From positions 1 to 10,677 of the forward strand of contig JALUVB010000159.1 in the NCBI GenBank assembly GCA_027021085.1: DNA of 10,677 bases, given 5' to 3'. Positions within the stretch are counted from its first letter, which is position 1. Every line of letters begins with the position of its first letter. Position numbers and translations under genes: made by a program. Shown here piece after piece: positions 5,408 to 10,677 of the stretch. The notes beneath the pieces are model-generated. The model had not been told where the DNA came from. It saw nothing but the letters and a program-made list of their open reading frames with translations, and ran no database searches. The stretch comes from a bacterium (GTDB taxonomy: Bacteria > CAIJMQ01 > JAADFP01).

Positions 5408-5498
5408 TTAGACTATAGACTGGGGGATAGTGAACAGTAAGCAGTGAACAGTGAATGGTGAATGGTGAGAAAGTAGTGAGTAGCGGGTAGTGAGTAGC
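5408..5498 (+). repeat. Heptad array A2 (thirteen 7-bp units)
   Basis: Thirteen units in strict 7-bp phase change type along the array: TTAGACT/ATAGACT, GGGGGAT, AGTGAAC and AGTAAGC, GGTGAAT, then GAGTAGC/GGGTAGT. It repeats the unit order of array A1, including the single GGGGGAT junction, and adds the GTAGTGA-type units found inside REPIN doublets. Confidence 0.9.
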
Positions 5499-5512
5499 GA
5501 AGGAAGGGGAAT

Positions 5513-5537
5513 AGATTCCTGCTTCCGCAGGAATGAC
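5513..5537. repeat. Single REP-like hairpin
   Basis: ATTCCTGC (5515-5522) pairs with GCAGGAAT (5527-5534) around loop TTCC, flanked by AG and GAC. It is the same family as the doublet hairpins, with the central pair changed from C-G to T-A on both sides. Its would-be partner (GGCATCCAGGAAATGAC near 5553-5569) is degenerate. Confidence 0.75.
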
Positions 5538-5570
5538 AGAAGAGAAACAGGAAGGCATCCAGGAAATGAC

Positions 5571-5591
5571 AGTAAATAGTAAACAGTAAGC
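5571..5591 (+). repeat. Short heptad array (three 7-bp units)
   Basis: AGTAAAT, AGTAAAC and AGTAAGC lie in tandem, ending 37 bp before the stop of the URO-D gene. They are the same unit types, in reverse, as at 8228-8255. Confidence 0.8.
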
Positions 5592-5628
5592 AGGGAATGG
5601 TGAGCTACACCAATTACCGGCAGCGAAT

Positions 5629-6711
5629 TTACCCAACCCCCAGGATATCTTTTTTTGCTTCCAGGTAGTAGAGGTAGTCTGCATAGCTTACGTCCGGGGG
5701 AACCCGGTGGTCAACGTGGGGGATATAGCCTCCTTCCTCCACCAGGGGCTTTAACCGCTGGAGTTCTTTTTTGATGTGTTCCCGTCCCTTGATGAGAGCC
5801 ATTTTATCCACGCCTCCCATGAGGAGGACGTTTTTGCCGAATTTCTCCCTGATTTTCACCGGGTCGCTTCCTCCCTGCACCTCCAGAGGAAACATGAGAT
5901 TTACCCCGGCCTCCAGCCATAAGGGGACCAGTTCGTTGATATTACCATCGCAATCGACCAGGACAATATCAATGCCGTGTTTTTTAAGAAGAGCGGTGAT
6001 TCTCTTGTAGCGGGGTACCATTAATTCCTCAAAGAGCTTTGGGGAAACCATGGGAGCGGTGCGGAAAGCCATGTCCTCCCAGAAGGCAGCATAATCTAAT
6101 TTTATTTCCTGCACGGCTCGTTCAATTAACTTGAGGTGAAATTCAGTGAGATACTCCATCATTTCCTCTATCCATTCCCGCTCATCGTAGAGAGCATAAG
6201 AAATCCCTTCAAAGCCCATCCAGTCTCTCAATCGTCCAAAAAGGGAGCCGCAGTTTATCCCCAGCGGATAGTCCCTGATTTCCCATTCTTCTTTGAGAAA
6301 ATCCCAGTTCTCGGGATAACGTGATGGATCATTAGCGTCCAGTTTCTTCCTGAATTCTTCCCAGCTTTTTCTGTCTTTTAAGGGAAACTCGATGAAATGG
6401 GGGATAGAAGATGTCCCGTCCTTCTTTATCTCGCATTTAACTCCCTGGGAATCTATCACCAGTTTATGTCTCTCATCTTCGTGGATTACCCGGGTCTCAA
6501 AAGGCGGAAAAAGTCCTACGTTAATTGGTACTATTCCTCGATAAGAGATACCCAGGTAAATTTCCACCTCCTTATGGGTAACGAGATGTGTGGGCATTCC
6601 CTGTCTGTGCCAGGTGAGAAAGGTTTCGTCCCAGTAGCCAAATTCTAAGTTGGGCACAGCATCAATTGACTGGTAGTGGAAAACCCTTAAAAATCTCTCC
6701 CGGGTATTCAT
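5629..6711 (-). CDS. Uroporphyrinogen decarboxylase (URO-D) superfamily protein, not HemE
   Basis: This is a 360-residue cytoplasmic protein of the URO-D/cobalamin-independent methyltransferase fold. It starts MNTRERFLRVFHYQ, the usual opening of the non-heme branch, followed by FGYWDETFLTWHRQGMP (24-40). It has SLFGRLRDWMGFEG at 156-169, VDCDGNINELVPLWLEAGVN at 252-271, LLMGGVDKMAL at 296-306 and GGYIPHVDHRVPPDVSYADY at 327-346. The HemE N-terminal RQAGRYLPEY-type motif is missing, so heme synthesis is unlikely. The H-x-C zinc site of MtaA/MtbA-type corrinoid methyltransferases appears as DCDG (253-256), with His332 and His335 near the C-terminus. A methyltransferase or another reaction on a bound substrate is possible; the substrate is unknown. 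The ATG at 6711 has AAGGAGGT (6728-6721) upstream, inside the last cutA codons, and starts 2 bp after the cutA stop. It is the last gene of the SDR-cutA operon and ends at the repeat mosaic, without an obvious terminator. Confidence 0.88.
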   Translation of the reverse strand: MNTRERFLRVFHYQSIDAVPNLEFGYWDETFLTWHRQGMPTHLVTHKEVEIYLGISYRGIVPINVGLFPPFETRVIHEDERHKLVIDSQGVKCEIKKDGTSSIPHFIEFPLKDRKSWEEFRKKLDANDPSRYPENWDFLKEEWEIRDYPLGINCGSLFGRLRDWMGFEGISYALYDEREWIEEMMEYLTEFHLKLIERAVQEIKLDYAAFWEDMAFRTAPMVSPKLFEELMVPRYKRITALLKKHGIDIVLVDCDGNINELVPLWLEAGVNLMFPLEVQGGSDPVKIREKFGKNVLLMGGVDKMALIKGREHIKKELQRLKPLVEEGGYIPHVDHRVPPDVSYADYLYYLEAKKDILGVG

Positions 6712-6713
6712 TA

Positions 6714-7082
6714 TTATTTTACCTCCTTAATGTTGGTGTGATTAGGGGAGACTGTTTTCCTGACCCATTCCAGGTAATGTCCATTTCCGCCTATCACAGG
6801 GATTGCTATTACTTCGGGTACTGTGTAGGAGTGGGTTTTCCTGACTGCTCTTATAATTTCCTCCAGGTTTGCCAGTGTGCTCTTCATAATCAAAAGTGTC
6901 TCCCTGGCAGATTCTTTTTTCCCTTCCCACCAGAAAAGAGAAGAAATCCCCGGGATAATATTGGCACAGGCGACTAACTTTTGCTTTAAGAGAAAATCCG
7001 CGATCTTTTCCGCCTCTTTTTCGTTAGAGGCGGTTACAAAAATTGCTATAATATCATTTTCTTGGTGGCCGGTTTCTGGCAA
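6714..7082 (-). CDS. cutA: CutA family protein (divalent-cation tolerance), TTG start
   Basis: CutA1 is a small trimeric protein, related in fold to PII signalling proteins, linked in E. coli to copper tolerance; its biochemical role is unsettled. The core is complete: IAIFVTASNEKEAEKIADFL, then LVACANIIPGISSLFWWEGK, ETLLIMKS, LEEIIRAVRKTHSYTVPEVIAIPV and YLEWV, all matching the family. No ATG in frame lies near the expected N-terminus. The frame is open further upstream, into the SDR gene, but AAGGAGG (7095-7089) sits 6 nt before a TTG at 7082, giving a 122-residue protein close to the usual 105-115. I take that TTG as the start. It lies 13 bp after the SDR stop, and its last codons contain the ribosome site of the URO-D gene, so the three genes form one operon. 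A weak start codon with a strong ribosome site suggests moderate expression. Confidence 0.9.
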   Translation of the reverse strand: MPETGHQENDIIAIFVTASNEKEAEKIADFLLKQKLVACANIIPGISSLFWWEGKKESARETLLIMKSTLANLEEIIRAVRKTHSYTVPEVIAIPVIGGNGHYLEWVRKTVSPNHTNIKEVK

Positions 7083-7088
7083 TTTTTG

Positions 7089-7095
7089 CCTCCTT
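7089..7095 (-). promoter_or_regulatory. Shine-Dalgarno fixing the TTG start of cutA
   Basis: AAGGAGG on the minus strand directly follows the SDR stop codon (7098-7096) and is 6 nt from the TTG at 7082. The longer in-frame ATG at 7127 lies inside the SDR gene and has no comparable site at the right distance. Confidence 0.8.
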
Positions 7096-7929
7096 CTACA
7101 CTCCGGAGTAGGCATTGAATCCGCCATCTATGGGGATAATTGTTCCGGTAACGAAGCGAGATGCTTCCGAAGCAAGCCATATACAAACTCCGATAAGGTC
7201 TTCCGGGTTGCCGAATCTTTCCATGGGGGTATGTTTTATTATTGATTCTCCCCGGGGAGTAAGCTTTCCCCGTGCGTCAAAAAGCAGGTAGCGGTTTTGC
7301 TTGGTAAGGAAAAACCCTGGTGCGATAGCGTTCACCCGCAGATTTTTGTTGTACTCCTGGGCCAGGTGCACTGCTAACCATTGAGTAAAATTTGATACTG
7401 CTGCTTTGGCTGCCGAATAGCCGGGGATGCGTGTAAGGGGGCGGAATGCGTTCATGGAGGATATATTTATGATGGAGCCGCCTTCTCGGTTTTTTACCAT
7501 TGCTTCGCCAAAAACCTGCGAGGGAAGAATAGCACCGGCAAAGAGATTAAGTGCTACCACCTTTTCCAGCGCGTTAAGCGGTAAAGCAAAGAAGCTTAAT
7601 TCTGAAGAGGTGGTAGCCTCCTTCATGTTTCCTCCTGCTGCATTAAGCAGGATATCCACCCGGCCGAAATCCTTTATGATTTCACCACGTGCCTTTTTTA
7701 AGGTTTCCTTTTCCAGCGCGTTCATGAAGTATCCTTTTGCTTTGATGCCTTCCTGGTTGAGCAAATCCACTGCCTCTGTGGTGGGGGCAATGTCTCCGAG
7801 AGCAATTTCTGCGCCCGCCTTGCCCAGCCCCCGGGCAATCGATAATCCTAACACGCCTGCTCCTCCGTTAATTACAGCTACTTTTCCCTGCAGGGAAAAA
7901 AGAGAATTAACCCACTGGTTACTTCCCAT
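7096..7929 (-). CDS. Short-chain dehydrogenase/reductase, D-mannonate oxidoreductase-like
   Basis: This 277-residue classical-type SDR has its Rossmann nucleotide loop at 21-28 (NGGAGVLG in place of TGxxxGxG), Asp46 after the second strand (favouring NAD over NADP), NAAGG at 96-100, Asn128 in the helix, the catalytic serine region INISSM at 154-159, Tyr171 and Lys175 (YSAAK), PG at 204-205, and a C-terminal IDGGFNAYSGV. The stretches PLTRIPGYSAAKAAVSNFTQ and the RFGNPEDLIG...TGTIIPIDGGF...SGV ending resemble the SDR-type D-mannonate oxidoreductases (B. subtilis YjmF/UxuB and the Thermotoga enzyme), which reduce fructuronate in hexuronate breakdown. That assignment is from remembered similarity. 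No other hexuronate gene is here, so a different sugar-acid or ketone substrate is possible. The ATG at 7929 has GGAGGAGG (7945-7938) 8 nt upstream. It is first in the operon with cutA and the URO-D gene; no strong promoter is visible before it. The weak TTGAGG/TAGAGT pair near 8010 is not convincing. Confidence 0.92.
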   Translation of the reverse strand: MGSNQWVNSLFSLQGKVAVINGGAGVLGLSIARGLGKAGAEIALGDIAPTTEAVDLLNQEGIKAKGYFMNALEKETLKKARGEIIKDFGRVDILLNAAGGNMKEATTSSELSFFALPLNALEKVVALNLFAGAILPSQVFGEAMVKNREGGSIINISSMNAFRPLTRIPGYSAAKAAVSNFTQWLAVHLAQEYNKNLRVNAIAPGFFLTKQNRYLLFDARGKLTPRGESIIKHTPMERFGNPEDLIGVCIWLASEASRFVTGTIIPIDGGFNAYSGV

Positions 7930-8068
7930 TTCTATCGCCTCCTCCGGGTCTTATGGTATTCCCGGTCAAGATGTGATCCAACACTCTAACCGTAAAATTC
8001 TCTCTACCTCAAGCGGGGAAGTTGCAAGTCCCCTCTCGCCGCTTCCTACTTCCGCTACCTCCCGCTTC

Positions 8069-8145
8069 GTCATTCCCGCGCAAGCGGGAATCCACCTCCC
8101 TATCTACTCACTACTTGCCTGGATACCTGCTTCCGCAGGTATGAC
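8069..8145. repeat. REPIN-like doublet B
   Basis: The facing hairpins are ATTCCCGC - GCAA - GCGGGAAT (8072-8091) and ATACCTGC - TTCC - GCAGGTAT (8123-8142), with flanks GTC/CC and GG/GAC as in doublet A and a spacer two heptads shorter. Relative to doublet A, the outer G-C pair of one stem is A-T here, with both sides changed together. Confidence 0.75.
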
Positions 8146-8220
8146 AGGTAGGGCTGGTTTATTGCCATTCTTCCGAATCCTATACCTCCTTCAAAAGCTA
8201 TCCCAGGATACCGCCCATCT

Positions 8221-8311
8221 GTTCACTGCTTACTGTTTACTATTTACTGCTTACTATCTCCCGGTCTAAAGTCTATGGTCTATAGTCTAAAGTCTATAAT
8301 CTAAACTCTAT
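8221..8311 (-). repeat. Heptad array B (thirteen 7-bp units)
   Basis: Thirteen units are in strict phase: GTTCACT, GCTTACT and GTTTACT types, one ATCTCCC junction, then GTCTATA-type units (AGTCTAT, GGTCTAT, AGTCTAA). It is the reverse-complement counterpart of arrays A1 and A2, with the same order and a single C-rich/G-rich junction unit. Confidence 0.9.
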
Positions 8312-8363
8312 ACCTAAGCACAGCTTGAGTATAAATCAATGGCAGAAATAGTTCAATAATATA

Positions 8364-8393
8364 TAGACAGAGGAAGTATATATGTGATAAAAT
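8364..8393 (+). promoter_or_regulatory. Probable promoter of the prs-rplY-pth operon
   Basis: TAGACA (8364-8369) and TAAAAT (8388-8393), each 5 of 6 to consensus, lie 18 bp apart. Transcription would start near 8400, just before the GGAGG ribosome site at 8402-8406. It begins about 50 bp after the end of heptad array B. Confidence 0.6.
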
Positions 8394-8412
8394 TCCAGCC
8401 CGGAGGTAAGTT

Positions 8413-9357
8413 ATGAACAAGGATAAGGATGGCATAAAAATTTTTACCGGAAATGCGCATAGAGAACTTGCAGAAGAGATAAGCAGGTATATAGATATAC
8501 CCTTGGGAGAGGCATTCGTGGGGACTTTTAGCGATGGGGAAACGCAGGTTAAAATCAACGAGAGCGTGCGTGGGAAGGAGATTTTCCTCATTCAGCCTAC
8601 CTGCCCTCCTGTTAACCATAACCTCATGGAGCTTCTTATCCTGCTGGACGCTTTCAGGCGGGCTTCGGCCAGAAAGATAACCGCGGTACTTCCTTACTAT
8701 GGATATGCGCGCCAGGATAGAAAGGTGCAGCCGCGTGTGCCTATAAGTTCCAAGCTTGTAGCAAATCTTATTACCCAGGCAGGAGCGGACCGGGTGCTGG
8801 TAATGGATTTGCACGCGGGCCAGATACAGGGTTTTTTTGACATACCGGTAGACCATCTCTATGCTGCCCCTTTACTTGTTGATTATATTAAGCAGAAAAA
8901 TCTTTCTGACCTTACCATAGTTGCTCCTGACCCGGGAGGGGTGGAAAGGGCACGGGCTTTTGCCAAAAGGCTGGAAGCTTCTCTGGCAATTGTGGATAAA
9001 AGGAGGCCAGAACCAAACGTGTCACAGGTTATGCATATTGTGGGAGAAATAAAAGGGAAGAATGTGTTCATAATAGATGACATGATAGATACGGGAGGAA
9101 CTATAATCCAGGCGGCAGAGACCATAAAGGCAAAAGGCGCCAGGGCGGTTTACTGCTGTGCTACGCATCCTGTTTTTAGCGGGAAGGCAGTAGAAAACCT
9201 GGAAAATTCCGTTTTTGAGGAGGTTGTGGTTACCAACAGTATTCCCAAGAAGAATAAAGAATACAAAAAGATAACTGTTCTGTCGATAGCTTCTCTTTTA
9301 GGGGAAGCAATACTTAGAGTGTATAAGGGGGCTTCGATAAGTTCGTTGTTTATTTAA
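8413..9357 (+). CDS. prs: Ribose-phosphate pyrophosphokinase (PRPP synthase)
   Basis: This enzyme transfers pyrophosphate from ATP to ribose 5-phosphate, making PRPP for purine, pyrimidine, histidine, tryptophan and NAD synthesis. At 314 residues it is typical of class I enzymes. Seen motifs: FSDGE at 39-43, the catalytic flexible-loop sequence YYGYARQDRK at 95-104, MDLHAGQIQGFFDIPVDHLYA at 131-151 (metal and ribose-phosphate contacts, His134), APDPGGVERA at 171-180, and the PRPP-binding loop IDDMIDTGGT at 221-230. The ATG at 8413 has GGAGG six bases upstream and a plausible promoter before it. The rplY start lies 12 bp after its stop, and prs-rplY-pth is a gene order seen in many bacteria, so it probably leads a nucleotide/translation operon. 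Nothing is missing from the active site. Confidence 0.98.
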   Translation: MNKDKDGIKIFTGNAHRELAEEISRYIDIPLGEAFVGTFSDGETQVKINESVRGKEIFLIQPTCPPVNHNLMELLILLDAFRRASARKITAVLPYYGYARQDRKVQPRVPISSKLVANLITQAGADRVLVMDLHAGQIQGFFDIPVDHLYAAPLLVDYIKQKNLSDLTIVAPDPGGVERARAFAKRLEASLAIVDKRRPEPNVSQVMHIVGEIKGKNVFIIDDMIDTGGTIIQAAETIKAKGARAVYCCATHPVFSGKAVENLENSVFEEVVVTNSIPKKNKEYKKITVLSIASLLGEAILRVYKGASISSLFI

Positions 9358-9369
9358 AGGAGACAAAAA

Positions 9370-10041
9370 ATGAAAAAGGTGGAACTTGAAGTAGAAGAGA
9401 GAGGAGAGGCAAAGGCAAAAAGTTTGAGAAGGGAGGGTTACATCCCGGGTATTCTTTATGGAGCCGGTAAAAAATCCATTCCTTTTAAGCTTCTTGCTCA
9501 CGAGTTTATCCATTTTATCCATTTTATTCACGGAGAGCAGGTAGTTGTAGAGCTCAAGTTTAAGGGAAAGAAAAAAAAGTACCTTTCAATATTAAAAGAC
9601 ACTCAGTATGATCCGGTAAAGGATACGATAATTCATCTGGATTTTCAGAGGGTGAATACTAAGAAACCCATAGTGATAGAAATACCTTTTGTTTTCGTAG
9701 GTGAAGCAAAGGGAGTGAAAGAAGGCGGTGTTCTGGAGGAGATTCACAGGAGTGTGGAGGTGGAGGCTCTAATTCAGGATATACCGGAGCATATAGAAGT
9801 GGACGTGAGTGGACTATCCATAGGCCATTCGATCCATATAAAAGATTTACAACTTCCCGAAAACATCAAGATTCTTACTCACCCAGAGGAAACTATTGTT
9901 ACCGTACTGGCACCCCGGGTAATGGAAGAGGAGATTAAGCCTGTATTGCCGGAAGAGGTGGAGGTAGCGGGCAAAGAGAAGGAAGAAGAGGAAGAGGAAG
10001 GGGAAGAGAAGGAAGAAAAGAAGCGAGAGGAATCCGAGTAA
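9370..10041 (+). CDS. rplY: Ribosomal protein L25 / general stress protein Ctc (TL5 type)
   Basis: This 5S rRNA-binding protein of the large subunit is the long two-domain CTC/TL5 form, at 223 residues. The N-terminal L25 domain (about 1-97) has SLRREGYIPGILYG at 18-31 and HLDFQRVN at 89-96. The C-terminal TL5 domain (about 98-185) has PIVIEIPFVFVGEAKGVKEGGVLEE and the DVSGLSIGHSIHIKDLQLPE strand-turn region. From about 186 the chain ends in a low-complexity Glu/Lys tail encoded by an almost pure purine tract (9958-10034). An oddity is FIH repeated three times at residues 46-54, from three 9-bp repeats, where family members have one helix turn. The AAAGGAG ribosome site is 7 nt before the ATG. 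It is co-transcribed with prs and pth. Confidence 0.96.
   Translation: MKKVELEVEERGEAKAKSLRREGYIPGILYGAGKKSIPFKLLAHEFIHFIHFIHGEQVVVELKFKGKKKKYLSILKDTQYDPVKDTIIHLDFQRVNTKKPIVIEIPFVFVGEAKGVKEGGVLEEIHRSVEVEALIQDIPEHIEVDVSGLSIGHSIHIKDLQLPENIKILTHPEETIVTVLAPRVMEEEIKPVLPEEVEVAGKEKEEEEEEGEEKEEKKREESE
9505..9531 (+). repeat. Nine-bp triplication inside rplY
   Basis: TTTATCCAT occurs twice in tandem and is followed by TTTATTCAC. The period is in frame and adds FIH units at residues 46-54 of L25. This looks like recent replication-slippage expansion of one to two units. Confidence 0.85.
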
Positions 10042-10058
10042 AGTTCCCGGAGTGAAGT

Positions 10059-10643
10059 ATGGTATCTCCCTGTTGTATAGTAGGCCTTGGTAACCCGGGA
10101 AAAGAGTATGAAGGTACCCGGCATAACGTGGGTAAGAAGTTAGTAAAAAGCCTCTCCCGCAAGTGGGATATACGTATAGATAGAAGGGGCCGGACATATC
10201 GGTTTGGCAAAGGGGAATCGGAGGGGCGAGCGGTATATCTGTGTCTCCCCTCCGTGTTTATGAATGAAAGTGGGAAGGCGGTACAGGGAATAATGCATCG
10301 TTTCAAGTTGTCCCTGGATGCTTTGCTGGTAGTCCACGATGATGCAGATATTCCCTTCGGGAAGATAAAATTGGTTTACTCTTCTACTTCAGGAGGACAT
10401 AGGGGAGTAGCTTCTATTATAGAGCATGTGGGGAGCCATGAGTTTGCCCGGCTTAAGATAGGGATTGGCAGAGAAGAGAGCAAAGATTTAGTCGAATACG
10501 TGCTGGAGAGGTTCACCGCAGAGGAGAAGAAAGTAATAAATAAGCTGTTCTTACTGTGTGAGAAAGCTATTGCTGTCTGGATAGATGAGGGTATAGAAAA
10601 AGCTATGAGTCTTTATAATAACAGGAGGATTCTGACATGTTGA
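10059..10643 (+). CDS. pth: Peptidyl-tRNA hydrolase
   Basis: This enzyme releases tRNA from peptidyl-tRNAs that drop off the ribosome. At 194 residues it is of normal length. Motifs: CIVGLGNPGKEYEGTRHNVG at 6-25, with Asn12 and the catalytic His22; FMNESGKAV at 67-75, with Asn69; VHDDADIPFGKIKL at 92-105, with the aspartate that activates the histidine; and SGGHRGVASI at 111-120. The last has Arg115 where E. coli Pth has a conserved Asn114 in GHNG; I believe GHRG occurs in other lineages. The ATG at 10059 follows GGAG by 6 nt and lies 17 bp after rplY. The final codons hold an AGGAGG serving the next, overlapping gene. Confidence 0.97.
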   Translation: MVSPCCIVGLGNPGKEYEGTRHNVGKKLVKSLSRKWDIRIDRRGRTYRFGKGESEGRAVYLCLPSVFMNESGKAVQGIMHRFKLSLDALLVVHDDADIPFGKIKLVYSSTSGGHRGVASIIEHVGSHEFARLKIGIGREESKDLVEYVLERFTAEEKKVINKLFLLCEKAIAVWIDEGIEKAMSLYNNRRILTC

Positions 10644-10677
10644 ACTTTTCTCTTTACTCAGCTGTGCTTGCTATATT
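10637..10677 (+). CDS. Start of a further gene overlapping pth (cut by window edge)
   Basis: An ATG at 10637 lies 8 nt after AGGAGG (10623-10628) and overlaps the last 7 bases of pth in another frame. The 13 visible residues, MLNFSLYSAVLAI, are hydrophobic, fitting the first membrane helix of a membrane protein, but far too little is seen to name it. It would be the fourth gene of the prs operon. Confidence 0.6.
   Translation, partial: MLNFSLYSAVLAI

Larger units (their letters stand above)
8052..8311 (-). repeat. Composite intergenic repeat, copy B (inverted relative to A)
   Basis: This is the inverted partner of 4991-5252. Read on the minus strand it has the heptad array (8311-8221), the same 18-bp core AGATGGGCGGTATCCTGG (8220-8203), a divergent middle (8202-8157), and the conserved 105-bp segment with the REPIN-like doublet (8156-8052). 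It lacks two heptads present in A. It lies between the SDR operon and prs, which are transcribed away from each other. The remaining part of this gene-free stretch, 7946-8051, shows nothing I can name. Confidence 0.85.

Noticed and set aside
5515-5534. Intrinsic terminator of the URO-D operon
   Set aside because: The stem is good but no T run follows on the minus strand, and the same hairpin recurs as a dispersed repeat.
4994-5591. CRISPR array
   Set aside because: The repeats are 7-bp tandem units and hairpins without unique spacers of constant length, and no cas gene is present.
5298-5684. Minus-strand 128-residue open frame in the repeat block
   Set aside because: It is made of translated repeats (peptides such as FSSVIPAEAGIYSP and LLTVHYP) plus an out-of-frame overlap with the URO-D 3' end. 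Heptads read without stops in some frames give 7-residue periodic nonsense, and there is no ribosome site.
5629-6711. HemE, uroporphyrinogen III decarboxylase of heme synthesis
   Set aside because: The HemE N-terminal substrate motif is absent, no other heme gene is nearby, and the sequence fits the non-heme URO-D branch.
7083-7127. Longer CutA starting at ATG 7127
   Set aside because: It would overlap the SDR gene, add 15 residues with no family match, and ignore the strong Shine-Dalgarno in front of TTG 7082.
7946-8051. Promoter for the SDR operon (TTGAGG ... TAGAGT)
   Set aside because: Only 4 of 6 matches in each hexamer; not better than chance in this stretch.
7427-8269. Plus-strand 280-residue open frame opposite the SDR gene
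   Set aside because: Antisense to a clear SDR gene, then runs into repeats giving the well-known spurious peptide FVIPAQAGIH. It has no family motifs or ribosome site.
4991-8311. Composite transposon with inverted ends
   Set aside because: No transposase or recombinase is coded between or in the repeats, and no target-site duplication could be recognised. Kept only as inverted homologous arms.

Overview
The window reads as an ordinary chromosomal segment of an uncultured bacterium. The housekeeping genes are bacterial. The pseudopilin-like gene ([20 protein letters not shown] start plus a C-terminal H...DG motif) is a type found mostly in Planctomycetes/Verrucomicrobia/Lentisphaerae relatives, Omnitrophota-like candidate phyla and Armatimonadetes. 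That taxonomic hint is an inference from protein style; no marker gene here settles it. Genes are tightly packed, with strong AAGGAGGT-type ribosome sites often buried in the tail of the preceding gene.

Layout, left to right. (1) 1-4163, all on the minus strand, read right to left: thiC (HMP-phosphate synthase), an iron-dependent alcohol dehydrogenase, def (peptide deformylase), a 120-residue protein of unknown function, and the N-terminal third of valS, which has its own promoter and runs off the left edge. (2) 4213-4943, minus strand: a single pseudopilin-like gene with a textbook promoter, a palindrome at its transcription start, a perfect Shine-Dalgarno and a strong terminator. (3) 4981-5625: a gene-free mosaic of 7-bp tandem repeats and REP-like hairpins. 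(4) 5629-7929, minus strand: an operon of an SDR oxidoreductase (D-mannonate oxidoreductase-like), cutA (which probably starts at TTG) and a URO-D-superfamily protein that is probably not HemE. (5) 7930-8412: a second repeat mosaic, then the prs promoter. (6) 8413-10677, plus strand: prs (PRPP synthase), rplY/ctc (ribosomal protein L25), pth (peptidyl-tRNA hydrolase), and the first 13 codons of a further gene overlapping pth.

The most unusual signal is in the gene-free stretches. The repeat block left of the SDR-cutA-URO-D operon and the block right of it are two copies of one composite element of about 260 bp in opposite orientation. Each holds an in-phase heptad array, an identical 18-bp core, and a REPIN-like pair of facing hairpins. 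Differences between copies include a compensatory base-pair change and a length change of exactly two heptads. This points to a non-autonomous, structure-conserved repeat family, and to inverted homologous arms around the 2.8-kb operon that could support inversion. No transposase, CRISPR, defence or RNA-gene system is visible.

A second theme is short-leader expression. thiC and valS have no Shine-Dalgarno but have -10-like boxes so close to their ATGs that their messages would be leaderless or nearly so, while neighbouring genes carry strong ribosome sites. No TPP riboswitch is visible ahead of thiC.
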